Of a DNA stretch of 64,000 nucleotides, positions 33,801-48,900 are shown piece by piece. Within the stretch, counting starts at the first letter, position 1. Every line of letters starts with the position of its first letter. The notes under the pieces were generated by a model, which saw only the letters and a program-made list of their open reading frames with translations, did no database searches and was not told the DNA's origin. Position numbers and translations under genes: made by a program. The stretch comes from Endocalyx cinctus (lineage: Eukaryota; Ascomycota; Sordariomycetes; Amphisphaeriales; Apiosporaceae), in assembly GCA_001600455.1 (NCBI GenBank), contig BCKC01000004.1:1736001-1800000 (forward strand), given 5' to 3'.

Positions 33801-36800
33801 ATACAAACATGACGAGCTTCAGAATTCTAGATTTACTAGCAGTCTTCGTATCCCGAGCCTTTTCTTTGATCTCTTGCCGGATACGAAATGTCTCGAGGGC
33901 TCGCTGGAATTAATACAAATACGCAGCAGGGGGGCATTTACCAACACACACACCATAAAGCCAGTCGTTTCCTGAATGACTTTTAATACAGTATATTTAT
34001 TATGCTGTTTATTGAACATTGTTAAAGGTTGCTTCTCAGTTGATATTCCCCTTGTTGTTCTTAAGAGAGATAGATGAAAGTTGGACAAGTTCACCATAGA
34101 TCTTGAACATCAAACAGGCAAAGGCGGAAGTTTCATGTTAATATATACCGGCTTCACTATACCAACGACAGTATAAAGTTCTATTTTCATTATAAGTTAC
34201 CTGTCAGTCACATCCCCAGTCTTTGACTTGAGAATCATATTTTCCAGTTCACCGGTAGTGTGTCAATGTGGAGCTTGTAGTAGTAAATATCAGATATCGA
34301 AGATAGGAAAAATCCTTTATGAGCCCTCAGAATATCGTGATTTTCAATGTCAGTGTAGCTTCATCTTTGAAATTAACCTCCTCTTGAGATCATATCTTGA
34401 AACCGGATCAAGCACTTCAACGCTTCTGCGAGGCATGCCTAAAAGTGTCGATTATAACCAAAGACTTTGATAGGCAGCTACGTCTGCAATGGGCTTTCAA
34501 ATACCATACATCATCTAAGCCTCTAAACTATTTCTAGATTTTACATATGTATGATTGAAATACTTGACTATTATCTGATACTTCAATGGAAGTTTATTCA
34601 AGTAGCATCATCACCCATGGGCTTCGGTTGCAAATGTACTCTCGAACCTTCTTTCGACTGAAAACACATATCACGACTAATCCTTACGAATTTCTTCTTC
34701 GTTCGAAGTCCAAATTATTGACTCGCAGTGTGCTCTATTAGCGATGCTTTCTCCTTCAGTACTAAGCCCCTAAGGATAATAAGGGGGGGAAGGCGTCTGC
34801 CCGAGCGTACTAAACGGCAATCCTAGCCAGTCTAATCCATCGACACTACTGCATGTAATGATGAGTTACGTAGAATATCATAGCAATATCTGGAAACCAG
34901 AATTTTCTATGCTTTGCAACGCATTACTCAATTTAGCCGAGTATAGAATAGCACGATATCCGACTACGGAACAAAGTCCCACCCGAATCGACTGACTCAC
35001 GAAATCCGCAATAGGCCCTGATAATAATTACGCCGAAGACGGTTTTTTTTTCGGCTTAACCTATTTGGTTTTCTAATTGGGAAGAAGAAAAAAAGCAAGA
35101 ATCCAAAGCGTGCATAACGCAGGGTTCAACCCGCTCCCCACCTCCACCTCCCCTTTGCCGCCGTCGCATCGATTTATAATAGGATGTAACTTAGGTAACG
35201 CGTCTCGCAAGATTCTAGATTCAGCACTATTGCTTCGCTTCTCTTCTGCAATATGTATGAATTGTGGAGGTGTCGTTTCGGGCCTCAACTACCTGATGCC
35301 CCGAAAGAAAAAGAAGAAGGGATTTAAAAAAAAAAAAAAAAAAAAAAAAAGTCCTCGGTTACTATCTCCTATCGTAGCTACTATCCACAAAGATAAGTAG
35401 TATAGAGCTATACACGTCACAGAAAAAAAAAAAAAAAAGGCGAAAGATTTACCATAGTCGGGAGGGAGCGGGCAGTGAAATTTCGTCATTCTCGGCTCTC
35501 GAGGGCCAAGCGTCCCTACGACTCTGCTGGCACGTCTTCTTTGGCCGTGGCCGCGAAATGGGTTGGCCATGTTCGTCCGCCTCCCGTTCCATTGGGCATT
35601 GCTTACTCTACATTTTCCGCGCCCGCTCAACCGTCCGTCCTGTTGGGGGGGATGGTGGAGGAGGGGAGGAAAGAAGGAAATAGAACACGCCAAAAAAAAA
35701 AAAATTTTTGACCTGCCGTTGGCTTCCATTCTCGACAGATTAAACAGAATAGGTTATACGAAAATCACATCCATAAACACGTGTCACATCGGACCATATT
35801 ATTTATTTTTTGCTGGGCGCTGACGTTACCTTTTCATTGGAAAGAGATGGAATGGAAGTAAGTAAGGAAGAGCGAGGGAGAAGAAAAAAAGGGAAAATAG
35901 AAACTCCAAAATCTGACCGATAGGCAGATTTCTGCGAGAGGGTTACAAAAAATAAAATGAATATTTTGTGACGGAATATTCCCGTCGAATCAGATCAATC
36001 TGGTTCTGAATATCATCAACATCCCAGGATTCTGATTTGTTCGTAAAAGAGGAAATATTAGATAAGAAAAGGACCAAAGAGAAAAAAGAGGAGGATAGAA
36101 TAAAGTAAAAAGATTGGGCGATCTCTTTTTTTTCCAACATACAGCAAGAATGTTCCAGATCCTCGGTTCTTCTCACTTCATTTTTACCACTTCTCTATCA
36201 TCTCGCGTCAGCCTGTACCTGCATGAAAATATCACCAACCCATCCTTCCGGCACGCGCCACGTATCAACCAGATCCCCATTTTTTTCTTTGCCCCGGCAT
36301 CGTCAGCTAACCAAGGTGGTTGGATTTTCCGACCCGCGGAAAGCAGACGAGGTGACATCTCACCGCCATTATGTTCCTAGTTATTATTATTTCTGATATC
36401 TAATCGTAATCATTCTAATCAATCAATCGAGCAATTTAAATTAACCCCTGTGCTTTTTCGTCGGAGGGCGTGAGGTTCCGGGGAAAGAAAAAAAAGGAGA
36501 GAGGAAATATTACGCCGGAAAGAAAGAAGATGTAAGACGCAGAGAGCTCTTGCAGATGCGCGCAGACGGTTATTGGCCAATCCAGCCTTACGGACCCAAA
36601 GCACGCACGCGGAATAAAAGAGAGGAAGAGAGAGAAAAAAGAGGGGGGGGGGGAATAACAGCGATCTGGGATGACAGGTGCGACAGATTTGGAGCGGATG
36701 GGGTACCTGAACCTGGATGCGTGAGGTACATACGATATGTAGGTACAGCACCCACCGTCGCCATTACCAAGTGGTAAGGTGGATTGGTAATGTAAGGCAC

Positions 36801-37449
36801 CGCTACTACCAACCCCAATCGACTCAGCCAACCCATAACCCACACGACCCTCCTTCACTCGAGCCACGACGTTCAGGTACGGCAAGGGACCATTACCACG
36901 TTAATACTAATAAAAAAAAAAGTAACCTACCCAGGTCAATATGCGGACAGACGAACAGCTGCCGTCCTCGCATGCTGACCCAACCGTAGGGGAAAAGATA
37001 GCAAAGGAGGTAGTAGTCTTCCGTGACGGGTCGGTGATGCTCCTGCGTCTCCTCTTCCTCGTCACTCGTCGAGCTTGCCTGCCATAGGAGGAAGTTTCCA
37101 AGAGCTTCGTTGATCCCCATGCTATTCCCCGCATGTCGTGTCTCTTCCCATGCGAACGAGGGGAAAGAAAAAAAAAAGAAGTTCGCTGCGGGTACGATCA
37201 GATCATCACCGACTGAGGGTGTCCTACAGTGCACCACTTGTCGCCTGAACTTTGGGTGAGGGGTCAAGAGGGTGGTAGTATAATTTTCAGTAAGCAATCA
37301 AATAAATAAAAAAATTGACAGGTAACAATATCTCGAGAAGACCGGGACAGGAGGGAGATGCATATCGTCTGTACTATACCTATGGGGTCGCACGGCATCT
37401 AAGGGATATATCGCGGCAGCTTCGAGTCTTCTGCAGGATAGATAATCAA

Positions 37450-37451
<2 letters not shown>

Positions 37452-37483
<32 letters not shown>
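37452..37483. repeat. T32 homopolymer
   Basis: An uninterrupted run of 32 T lies in the gene desert, among the longest A/T tracts in the window. Run length may be affected by sequencing. Confidence 0.85.
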
Positions 37484-37484
<1 letters not shown>

Positions 37485-39911
37485 GTGTGATCCAATGTCC
37501 TCTCGAGGATCGACGAATTATACCTTTGCCTCCCCTCCATCATTCAGCTATTTCCTATTTCTAGAATAACGAGGGAAGAGGGAAAAGGATTCCCAACGTA
37601 TGTCGAGAAAGCCGATCGCAGGCCCGAGGTTACATAATTTCGGCTGTTTGTATATTGTATATACTCACATACATACATGCATATATATACACACACGTTG
37701 GAGAACAACGGAGAGATAACTAGGCATAGTTCAATAGGTAGCAGAGAGGGAATACAGGAATCGCGAAATGCGTACCAATGGTGAGTGGGTTTATCGTACG
37801 TACACTTTGCAAAAATCGGGATAGAGAAAAAAAGGGCGAGAATTTAGGGAATCTATAAGCGAGACGAGATAGCGGCGACCAGTCGGGATTTTCGACGGCG
37901 GTCGAATCATGGGGTCGTCGCGCAAGTTTTCTACCTCTTGATTGGTAAACTTTTTAATTCTTGCTCGTCCTGAAATTGTTTTCAACTGAAAGATTATAGG
38001 TGTATTCCCCATCTATGGCATTCGCCAATCGGGAGATAACCATAGCTTTTTTTTTTTTTTTTTAACAGCTCAAAACTTGGCGGGTCAATGATAAATTCTA
38101 GGCTTGAGCAACCAAAAAGGTACGATTTGGCGACTTGACATTTACTCCAAAGATAAGATTTTAGCAACGAACGGGAGGAAGAGAGAGGGAGAGAGAGAAA
38201 GAGAAATCTCATTGGAATATCAAGCTGCGCTAGAAAATCCGATTCGCTAAAAATAAACAAATAATAAGAAAGAATATCAAGAAGGGTTCATCCGTTGGGA
38301 AAGTTTAGAGAGATGCCCTCTCTGAGCTGTCAGTTATCACGATCGAGAACAACTTCCAACCCGTGGTAACTTTATCGGCACATGCATCTTTTTTTTTTTT
38401 TTTTTTTTTTGGAACACCAACTAACATATACTACCTAGGCATATACTAACATTAACTTTCGAGTAAAAATAGCAGTGGGATCTTCCGGAGTAGACCGCAG
38501 ACTTAACAGGTAAACCAACTGCATTATGCGAAGCATCTTTCTTTTTTCTCGTGAGCTACCGCCCCCAGGTTTTGATGTACACTAGAACTAGAAACTCAGA
38601 GTTTAAAGCCATGATATCGACCTCCACGGGATAAGATTTTCCTTGAAAAAAAAAAAAAAAGGAATATATGAGTGCATATCGGTTGAAACGGGAGCTATTA
38701 TTATCTCTCGCCGGTAACCTAAAGTGTCCAAAATTCTCTGGGGGAGCCGTCTAACCTAAGTTTCCTAGCTGACTCTGAACCAGCCGGAGCACCGTTAAGC
38801 TGCTCGAAGCTGTAGATCGTGCAACGGCGACGTTGGTGGTGTAAATCTAGTGCCCAACTAGACCGGAGTGTGGTATATGTATATTTTTGTATATAGAGGA
38901 CTTTGTGTATATGATAAAAGTAGTTCGTAGTTCCTCAAAAAGAACATTGGCGACCATATACTCGCGTAACGGCAGCCCGATGATCATAGCTGATCATATC
39001 GCCGACAAATAATATCAGTATTACGACTAAGTAGCAGTAGTTGTAGTCCTCTCTCGCAACTTAATAACAATCCGAATTTTCCGAAACCGCCATCGGTAAC
39101 GGCGCCGGGTGCCCACCTTTCTGCTTTGTTTGGGGTTGGAGAAAAGAGTGAAAAAAACCAGGTTACGCACAATTAGCTACATATGACAGATGATCGGACG
39201 ATCTTGACTTACACATACATACACGGAGATTTACACTTTGAAAACAAGCTGGGTAAGGGGAAAGCAGCCAACCGACAACCACAATATAGAGCAAAGCTGG
39301 CTTTTTATTTTGTATTGTTGGATGTTGCTACCACCGGGCTCTTGCAGGACTATTTCCTGTATGTGACTACATTAGGGGATTTGTTTATATACTATTGTTT
39401 TATATAGATTTTCTACAGGTTTCTAGTTTGTCTAACTCTAGCATACGATCTTCGGGGATGTTGTCTCAGAGAGACAGAGAGAGAAAGGAAAAAAAAAAAA
39501 AAAAACCCCATCCACTTCATGATGGACAAAATGCAGAAAGGGATTAGGCCTGGGATCGGAATTAAGAAAGGAAAAAAAAGTGTGGTGCTGGCGTGTGAAT
39601 CCGTGTAACGCATATATATGTGCACATCTTCAATTACTCGTCTCACTCGCTTATATGGTTGTTCGGGTGAGGCACTATATTGTCGCAGCTCGGATCTGGA
39701 AAATAAACAAATTGCCGAAAACATTTGGAAGAAATGCAGAATGACATCAACAAGCTTAAGGAAGATGAATAAAACAAAAAAAAAAAAAACCTGGACCCTT
39801 TATTTTCTTTCTGATCCTTATCCTTCTATTTTACGCCATTTAATAACTATTCGGCACCGACGGAGTGTTAAAACAGAAAGAGGCAGATAGAGAGAGCGAG
39901 GCAAAGAGGCT

Positions 39912-39912
<1 letters not shown>

Positions 39913-39957
<45 letters not shown>
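39913..39957. repeat. C45 homopolymer tract
   Basis: An uninterrupted run of 45 C on the plus strand, followed by TCCGCCCC. The complementary G run could form G-quadruplexes. Such a long C tract is unusual and could be a real unstable locus or an assembly or sequencing artefact at a gap edge. Confidence 0.85.
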
Positions 39958-39961
<4 letters not shown>

Positions 39962-42900
39962 CCCCTTGTCTGGGATCCTTCAATAAAAATAAAATAAGTA
40001 AGTAGAGAGGGTAAAAGACCGAGAAAAAAAAAAGAACGTACGATTTCTGCCTGAGCGAGAGATCTATCTATCTATCTAGGAAGCAAGCGAGGTTGGAAGG
40101 GGGTGAATAGCCTAGATTATCCAAACTGACCAATCATCCTCCGAGCGCAAACAAGAAAAGAAAGTATATATATAAAAAAAAAAGAGGATGTTCGCGACTT
40201 GTTTTTTTTATCCCGCCACTCATTACACAATAGAAACGGCGACGAGCAAACGGCCGCCGGTCTTGCATAAAAAGGCTTCTTGATTTTGTTGTTTTGTTGT
40301 TCCCCCTAAATACAGTTGAAAAGGAAAAAGGAATAAAAAAAATAACGATCTCGTTTTTTTTTCTTACCGCCTCGCGAAAGTTACGGTGAAGCTAATGCTA
40401 AAAGCAAGTTGGTGAACTTAAACTGACCGTTGCGTTGTTGTCTTAGCTCTGTCTTTTTTTGTCTTCTTCCATTTATCAGAAGATATTATTATCTACACTA
40501 TATCCACATAGCTGCCAACGCATAGAAGCGGGTAACGTAAAACGCCTTTTCCCCATCGTTACGTGTTTGTGTCAATTGAGCTTATTATTGTCTGAGATGG
40601 CGGTGGATGGTAGTTCAATTGTACCTTGGTATGCCTAACAGCTGCCAAGGGATACAAGCAAGCAAGCAAGCTAGCTAGCTAGCAAACAAGTATAAGCGAA
40701 AAATAGGAATAAAATGATGGAGAAAAGGAGGGTAGGTAATTTTTAGCTTCATATTGGATGGGTGGAATAGTATACTCAGTATGTGTAGCGTTGATATTCT
40801 TAGGTATGCTGTGCTACGGATGTCACTATACCCAACACCTACACGTATCTATTTTGACTCTTTTGGTCCGACATGCCTGCTGCCACGTTCCGGCTCGTGG
40901 CATAGTAAAAAAGGGTTGGTTCATTGTTACCATTGGTATTATAGCTATCTTAAAACATGCTTACTGGTATTGATTGTAATATATTTTTCCTTCTAAGCCA
41001 TATCCTCCCGTCAACAAGACTCGGAAGGTCACTGGCGAGATCCTTTTTTCGATATAAAAGCCGATAGGATCTTATGCGCAGTAAAGTTCTACTAAAAAGA
41101 GTAACCTAATTAAAAATATAACTTTCTGTTCGTCTAAAAGTTTGACATCGTATCATCGCCCTTTTTGGGTTAACCTAACCGTCTTTGCTAGGTGTGACAA
41201 GAAAACATACTTTCTGTTAGAAGGTGATAATATTGAGGGATTGGCCCGAATGTTGCAGATACACTAAGATTAGATCTCATTCTTACTTTTGCGGGAAAAA
41301 AAAAGATGACGAAACTGGGTCGGTAGGATTCCCGCGCCTCCTTTACGAAAAAAAGGATCTTTGGTACGCATAATGTATATGCTTACCTAGGTGCTTACAA
41401 AACTTACCGTCTAAAAAAAAAAATTAAGACACTCTCACATCGCGCTTATATCGTACCGGAGGTATTTTTTATTATTACCAGATTAAGTTTTAGTTCTCAA
41501 CGTACCGATCTGACGTGATCTCTCGTAAGTGTCAGAAGATAAAAGAAGGGGGGAGGCGGGGAGGCGTATGGTAAAGAAGCCACACTGGCGGTAACAAACC
41601 ACCCCATTTCATCGTGGAATTTTATATTGACACGACTCTTGCATGAGGAGACATCTCGCTTTCATTTCGCGTTTTGCCCCATCGTACGCGAGTATATGGC
41701 GCAGACCTGAACCGAATGAAAAATAAAAAATAAAAAATAAATTTACTACGTAGCTGAAGGCGTCGTCGTCGCAGTGTAACTTTGTAGCATAAGGCTTGCT
41801 TCTAGACGTGGTGTAGCGATCTTGAAAAATTGCCTTGTTCAAATCTGATTGGTTCCTAGACAATATACCCCATGATTTGAATCAACGAGGTTCCCGCGGA
41901 GAGAAGAGTAAAAGAAAGCAAAAAAGATCATAGTCTCGATTGTGGTCAGATCGGCCACCGGCCTTTGAAAAATTTTATCGTACGAATAATGATGTTATTA
42001 TGGCACAGTATGTGAACAGAACGGTATTCGCGACCTTAGAACTATAGACGATGATGCAGACTAATTTTGGTGAACTCGGTTCTCAATTTCATACGAAGTA
42101 ATGCCAAGAGAGAAAAAACAATTATAACTTTACGTACGGTAGAAGGGTTTCTGTCGTCGTGCGAACTGTATGTCGTGAGATTACATATTGTCTTGGATGA
42201 TGATGATGTGAGGTGTCAGTTTGTGAATGTAAGGAGAAGCTCCTTTAATTTTTTAATATTTCCAATTCAATACTGACCGGGAAGCTGGTCCGAATCCTAG
42301 CTCGATGATGACAGACGTGCATGTAGAGAGACATTCGGAAAGAATGCAAAACGTCCTGGCGGTACAGTTCGGAAATTACTTTTTACGTTTTTCTCCTTGT
42401 TACTGAAGATCAACGTCAAACGGAGCCAAGGATAAATAAAATCAAAAATAAAAAAAAAAGAGCTGAGTTGAGGCGGTCTACCTGTCGGTCCCAAGGAGAA
42501 TGGATCGACATTGACTTCCCCAAATAATCCACCATAGCCTCGTAGATGGGACGAGTTCTAACACTACGCTCCCAAGCTCGTGTAGCTCTTAGGCAGCAAG
42601 CTATATCAATAAGGGGGAAGCGTACGCTACGAATTGATGCGCTGGCGTTTGCTGGGGACGCAGTATCTCGTTTGATAGGATCCAGATCCACTGAGAATCT
42701 GAGATAGCAGGGAGATAGTATTATGCTTCGGTGATGCTGTATCCCCGAAGACAACCACCTGACCACTACTAAGCAGTCTTTCTTGAACTTTAACTTTAGA
42801 GATGCATATGATAAACAAAAACCAATTCTGGTTGTCTATGCGTAGTCAAGTAACGGAACATTACGAAAAAGTTTGTGACGAAAATTTCCACTATTATATA

Positions 42901-45900
42901 AGCTGAACCAAATAAAATGCCTTGTATTCACGCAATACCAATACCCGTAAATGTGGTGAAGTGGCCGGTGTCCAAACAATACTTGATGCTGATCTACAGA
43001 GCACATGGGTAGTATTTGCTACCAGGCTGAAGTTAGGGCTGCGTATGTGTGCGAGCAACCCGCTGGAAGCTTCCATACTATATGCAGCCCGATGCAAGGC
43101 GGAGACGGAAACCTAGCTGGTAAGGTAGTAAAGGTAAGGGGGGGTCAAGTTTGTCGCACTGCCTATTTGGTATTGAAGATGCGTGTAGTAGCATTCTGAG
43201 CTGTACAAAAAAAAAAAAAAAAAAAACACCACACAACGGCTACGAATTTTTGAACAAACTCCCCCGGCAATTCTTCACGTTGGAGTAATATCCCGTAACC
43301 CTACCGTACGGGGTGTGGTAAGACGTCAGTGATGCAATACCAAATATATTGTAAACTGAACTAAATTTCCGTAACTGCGGTCGCACGTCCACTACCGTAA
43401 CTTTTGCAGACGAGCGAGAGTCTGTGCAAAATACCTACGGTACTGTTTCCGTGCCTTTTCTAATATTACATACCCCGTATATACTAGAAGCCCATTAGTT
43501 GCACATCTTATGAATATTATTCTCCGCCGGAATACCGGAAGCTGAGAAAGACGAGACAGAAATTTTCTTTCTTTCATGATAGCACTACAACTACACTAGG
43601 ATTGAACCCCGACAGAATCTTACCTCTTGGAACCATATCACGCTAACCAGGGGGGTTGGTGGGGGGACTTTACACTATCTCCAGGAACAAGAGCAGAGCA
43701 GAGCGGAAGCCAGAGCGGAAGCAAGGGCAAAAGAGCTCTTTTTTTTTTTTCGTTCCTTTCTTCTTCATCCCCAATATGCACAGTATTGCGCGTACTATGC
43801 AGTCGGAAACAGTAAGACGGCAAAATTTTTTTCTGCTTCTTTTCTTTTTTTCGCCGAAAAGAGATCAAGTATGAGGTGAGCCTGCCTCGATTCGAGCGCT
43901 TTATAATGTGGGAGAAGAGGGTAAAAAAGCATTTTTGTGTCAAATGGGCTTCTTACCTGACCCTACATTACAGATTTTTTTCACAAAAAAGAGACTAATG
44001 CAAGGTACGCGAAAGCTGCCGTCGCCTACTGTAAAGGTTAGGACTTCAGTAACCATTTTTTTTTTTTTTTGCTATCATCGTTCTCCCCTGGATATTCCTT
44101 GAAAAAAAAGGAAAAATGAACATATGCAATTAGCAATCGAATCATAATTTTAATTGCTCTTTCTTCGTCTTTATCTTTCCTGGCTATAGTTTCTGGGATG
44201 AAACGATGAGGTTGTCTTCCAAATAGATGTAATGTAATATGATTTCATACTTTTCTTTACGACTAGCCGAAGCGGAGGTTCCGTAGAATTTTTGTAAGAG
44301 CTAGCGGAGCTTCTGTGGAACAGTATCTTTCAAAAATTACGTTGTACGCTACTACGTGCACCATAACAGTATATGTAATAGTTCGTGACGAGGCCAATTA
44401 TCTGTGTTATCTGAATTGCTCCGATAGCTTAATTGATCCACCAGAGATACGTAGAAGTATTACAAAAGAGGAGCAGTTGAGATCTATGAGACAGTCTTGG
44501 AAGATTTGAAGCCGACTGTGAAGTAGTGCCGAGAACAAATTACCAAATGGTGCCTTGTAGCACGTCGCACAAATCTTGTTCATTCACGCGAAATTCCGGT
44601 CCTGGATTTCCAGGAATCCATATCGAGTAACCAAGTTTTGTAAATAGCCTATGTCATCGATGAGATCAAACATCCGAAAACACTGAAATGAAAATATATT
44701 TTTTAATTATTCAGTCGAGTTTAGGGTTCATGCCAGAAGGGCCGGTATCGGTTAATCTTAATTAGTCAGTCATTCGATTGGTAGCTGGGATATAGTGTAG
44801 AATTATGGACGATGGGAATTCTCATGGTATGGCAATCCCGTGTCGTATCGATCGATCGGTTTTGCGACAACTCATACGTTGTTTGCTAGGTTTATCCTAT
44901 ATTAAAGCAAAAAAGGCTGCGGTCTAACATAGCTGGGTAACTCCTATTACTTATCACACCAAGGAAGAAGAAGAAAAAAAACAGCATCTTTACGCGTGAA
45001 GCAGGGGAAGGAGGGGGGGAAAAGCTCTTACACCTCAAGGTTCTGCAGCCTTTGGGTGGGTGATTGTTTTCAGAGTTTGGTGGTCTAACGAATGGGATGG
45101 CGAAATATCAATCATTAGTAATGTAACATTCGGGGCTGGACCTGACACCTAATATAATAAGTTGTCGGGAGGGGGGGATACACAAGGCGATGTTTCTCTA
45201 GTAGTACGACGGGGTTTTTTTTTTTTTTTTTCACTATAGTCGGGGATGTAATAAATGTACGAGGACGGAAATATGAAACAAGCAACGGTCAAGAACCCTA
45301 TCATCGAGCTCGAACTTATTATTCCACGACACTTTTTGAGTAACGGAGGGGCGCACGACGAACACGGACACGAACACCGGAGGACGGTGATGGTGGGTAG
45401 TGACAGGCGTCTAGATAACGTCTACGGATATGTACAGACACAGGATTTAGATTTATTAGCGAGGCGTTGTCGTCGGCTTTACTGTGGTCGTCAAAAAGGA
45501 AAAAAAAGAAAAATGAAAAAGAAAGAGATGACAAAGAATATAGTAGAAAGACAGGGCTTATGCCTGCTATCTAGATCATTTGCTGATCGGGTTGGTTGCT
45601 GTTGCGAGCTTTGGTCAGATAAATGAACCGGGCTTGAAGTGGCTTCTGTTTCGTTAGATGAGATGATATCACATATCGTGTAGTAAGAATGAGATCGATC
45701 GATGATGAATATATGGATAACGGTTTGATGAAAATAATTGAAGAAATGCGAACTGAGAAAAAAAAAAAAAAACTTTTCGACTCACGTAACAGAAACTCAC
45801 CACACCTGTTCAGTTACAATTACTCGATGTGACTGACGGCGAGCGACACCCGATTGAGACTTGGTTTTCTTTTTTTCTTTTCTTTCCTTTTTTTTTTTTC

Positions 45901-48900
45901 TCTTTTTCTTTTCTCGGTTCTGAGGCTTTACTACTATACTAGTATACACAGAGTTAACTATTCTGGCAGTACCGGTATCGATTAAGTATGGGGAAGTTTC
46001 ACGAAACATATCCTAGACTTGGGGCTTCGAAACAAAAAGGCAATGATCATCTTCGTTTACCATCTGTCACCCGTCAAAACTCTCGACGCGATTCAGGCTT
46101 GATCAAAGCGCGTTCGACTTTCAAGGGGGGACAATGGTAGTGTCGCATTGACAACGAGTATACAAACGTGCAGTACTCCGTACCCTATCACTAATTATTC
46201 ATCCGATAACTTATATGTGATTGTACAAGCTATTATTGATAGGTATATCAAATTGGGTTCTAGGTATTACACGTATGCGGTGATTCTTATCTATCTACTT
46301 AACGGAGTGCCCTTTGATTTGAATAACAGTATAGATATATAATCACCAGCTGCCACGATGTTGGGAGAAAGATAGCGGAGACTCAGATAATTGTAATGAC
46401 TAATGGAGATGGCAAAAAAAAAAAAAGAATTATGGAGTCGGGGGTTTGAGCTTTTGAGCCCAACCTCAAAAACGCGCTGACGGCGTTGACGAACGTTGAC
46501 GGAGTTAGAGCCGAGGAAGGATGACAAGGATTAAGCTAGGATCGGGAGGGGGTTCCTAGTGTAGAGACAAGAGGTAAGGGTATAGTAACGTACCATATCA
46601 CCTACTAGGTATTACCTACTAGGTATAACCATGTGTAGTATACACAGTAGTGTGCTAACTGGAATTTGCTCCTATTGGCTCAAAAGCTCAAAGTCTTGCT
46701 TATCCACTTGCCGGTTACTGAAAAGCAATGACTGAAAGACATGTGTAATGTACGGTACTGAGTTTTCTGGACCGCTATCCATAATTACTTGTAGTATGTA
46801 TATGTACCTCTCTTATCACTTTTGTTGTCATTTACATATATTGTTACCATATGATCTGTTCTATGTACTGTTAGTTATGAACTTGTGACTTGTGACTCGT
46901 AACTCTATGTCACTGCCACGATCGTTTACGATCTGGACATAACTCGGACAGAGCTACATACTACACTACTTGTACTTATTTTAATTCTTATTTTTAATTT
47001 TGATTGCGTTTTTCTTTGATCATCGCGACAAACTTCCGTAGTTAAAGAAACATGTCAGCAGCTCTTCTCTCTCTCTCTCCAGCATGGGTAAATCATGCTC
47101 CTTTCATTATTGTTTATTGTTATTGTTTATGCGGTATATCATATCTTAATTCTGTTGCTATGCTGCTACTGATAACCATAACAAACCAACTAAGCTAAAC
47201 AGTGTACTAGGTGGGCAGTAAAACAACGATGATAAACGCTATAATACGCTAGAACTTACGCTAGAAACACGGGCCTACAGGGCCCTTTTTACGCTACTGA
47301 GAGCCTACCGTTGTCAAAGCGGAGTCAAAACTGAGGACCAAAAAAAAACGTGGCAGGGAACGTAACGAGTCGAGTAATACGGGGCTGGAAACAGTCCGGT
47401 CACAGTAGCTGTGTAGGCGTTTCCTTGGTGCACATAGTAAAACTTGGGTGTCAAAGAGCATACGAATAGTACGGCGGTAATACTTTTACATAGGTACGTA
47501 AATAACTTATAAGGTAGTATTGACTAGGTAGAGAGCTTACTGAGTATTTCTTAGCGTAGACGGTTCGTCGGCGACTACTTTGTACACAGCCCTAGCAGTG
47601 GTTGGTTAGCAGACCCTCCTGGGGAGTGGACATAACTATACCAATAAGGTAGGAAGGAATAGAATACCCGGGATCCGTACAATAAAAAAAGGACTTTCAA
47701 CAAGGACCAGGGAGTAAGAGCTTAGGGCTATCCTGATTCCTGGACCTATCCACAACAAGGATGTTGCTCAGAAAAGTTTATCATACTGTACGGCTACCGT
47801 TGTAGCGTAGTGGAGGAAGTGTGGAAGAAGCTGGAAAATATGAGCCCATGTTAAAAAAAAAAAAAAAAAAACCGAACCGTGGGAGCTGTCTTGTCATCCT
47901 AGATGGAGCTGGTGATATGGAGATGGAATGATCCTATAGTGTGTAAAAAAAAAAAAAAAAAAAAAACCAACGACGTAGTTTTTTTTTATTCCTTCAATTT
48001 CTGTTTTCGCATCCGCATCCGCATCCTAAGACCTTCTTTTCCCTCTCTCTATTTTCTCTCGAGCGAGTCATAATCTCTACGTACCCATAACATCTCGCAT
48101 CTCACTGAATCTTGATATCACTTACTCTCCAGTATTGTTACCACTTTTACTCAATTCTTCTGACTCTTGTATTTTCTCCCCTTTCTTCGATTTATGGTAT
48201 ATGGTATATGCAGCTCTCGCGTAATACGACCATGGCAATCTAGAGGATAATATACATCGACAGACACATACATATATCATTTACATTTACATATACATAT
48301 ACATACATATACAGACGCAAGACGCAGACGCCAAAGCTTTCTCGGGATCACCCATTAAACTTAAAAAAAAAAAAAAAAAGTCTAAGCAGTGCTTGCTTTT
48401 TTCTCTAAACTACTCCAAATATTCTAAAGCATATATTTTCTGCAACCCCACGTCATCTTGGGAATTGTAACCCGTTGGGTTCTGTTGTGTTCCAATACCG
48501 CAAAATCTCATCAGCCCTCAACAACCCCGGACCATAGGCCCAAAAAGCCCTTGTTGGAACTTGCACGCGTACGTCGAATTTGATTGGAGAGGAAAGATTC
48601 TCATTCTGGAGACGACACGACAGAGCAAGCTAGGTCACGCTCAAGGCCCAAACCTAATCCTACCTTGGGGATTTCCGTTCTCCAAGTCAGGCCCATGATA
48701 TATCAACCATACATTTCCAGTACACGTGTACCAGCACAACTAGAGGAACGTACACCGACTGGTCACGAGTAAAAAAAAAGAACGCAGCGGTTACACGTAT
48801 GATATCTTTTTTTTTTTTCTTGAAGTATCCGGTATTCACTATCTGGGAAAGTCGAACACGGAATCCATTTATTATTATCTTTCAAAAAAAGTTTGGTCCA

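Larger units (their letters stand above)
32935..39912. other. Gene desert, first part
   Basis: About 7 kb after PLPBP with no confident gene. Near 33360-33800 both strands show long open segments of balanced composition that may be a relic (see next entry). Further on the DNA is AT-rich, with an A25 run (35326-35350), a T32 run (37452-37483), several other runs of 12-20 A or T, and short purine-rich blocks. Frames of up to about 149 codons (for example 36436-36885 minus) are simple-sequence in nature and overlap others. Confidence 0.6.

Noticed and set aside
36436..36885. 149-codon minus-strand frame in the second desert
   Set aside because: Phe/Ser/Pro-rich reading of purine-rich simple sequence, overlapped by several other frames.
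42416..42818. Protein-like minus-strand frames (possible relic, briefly considered as a polyketide synthase N-terminal fragment)
   Set aside because: The plus strand is equally open, the match to any domain is only vague and no second motif supports it.
43588..43660. tRNA-like sequence on the minus strand (D-arm-like TGGTTAGCGTG and B-box-like GGGGTTCAATCC)
   Set aside because: The T stem does not pair beyond two bases and no acceptor stem can be formed; it may be a chance match or a very old tRNA relic.
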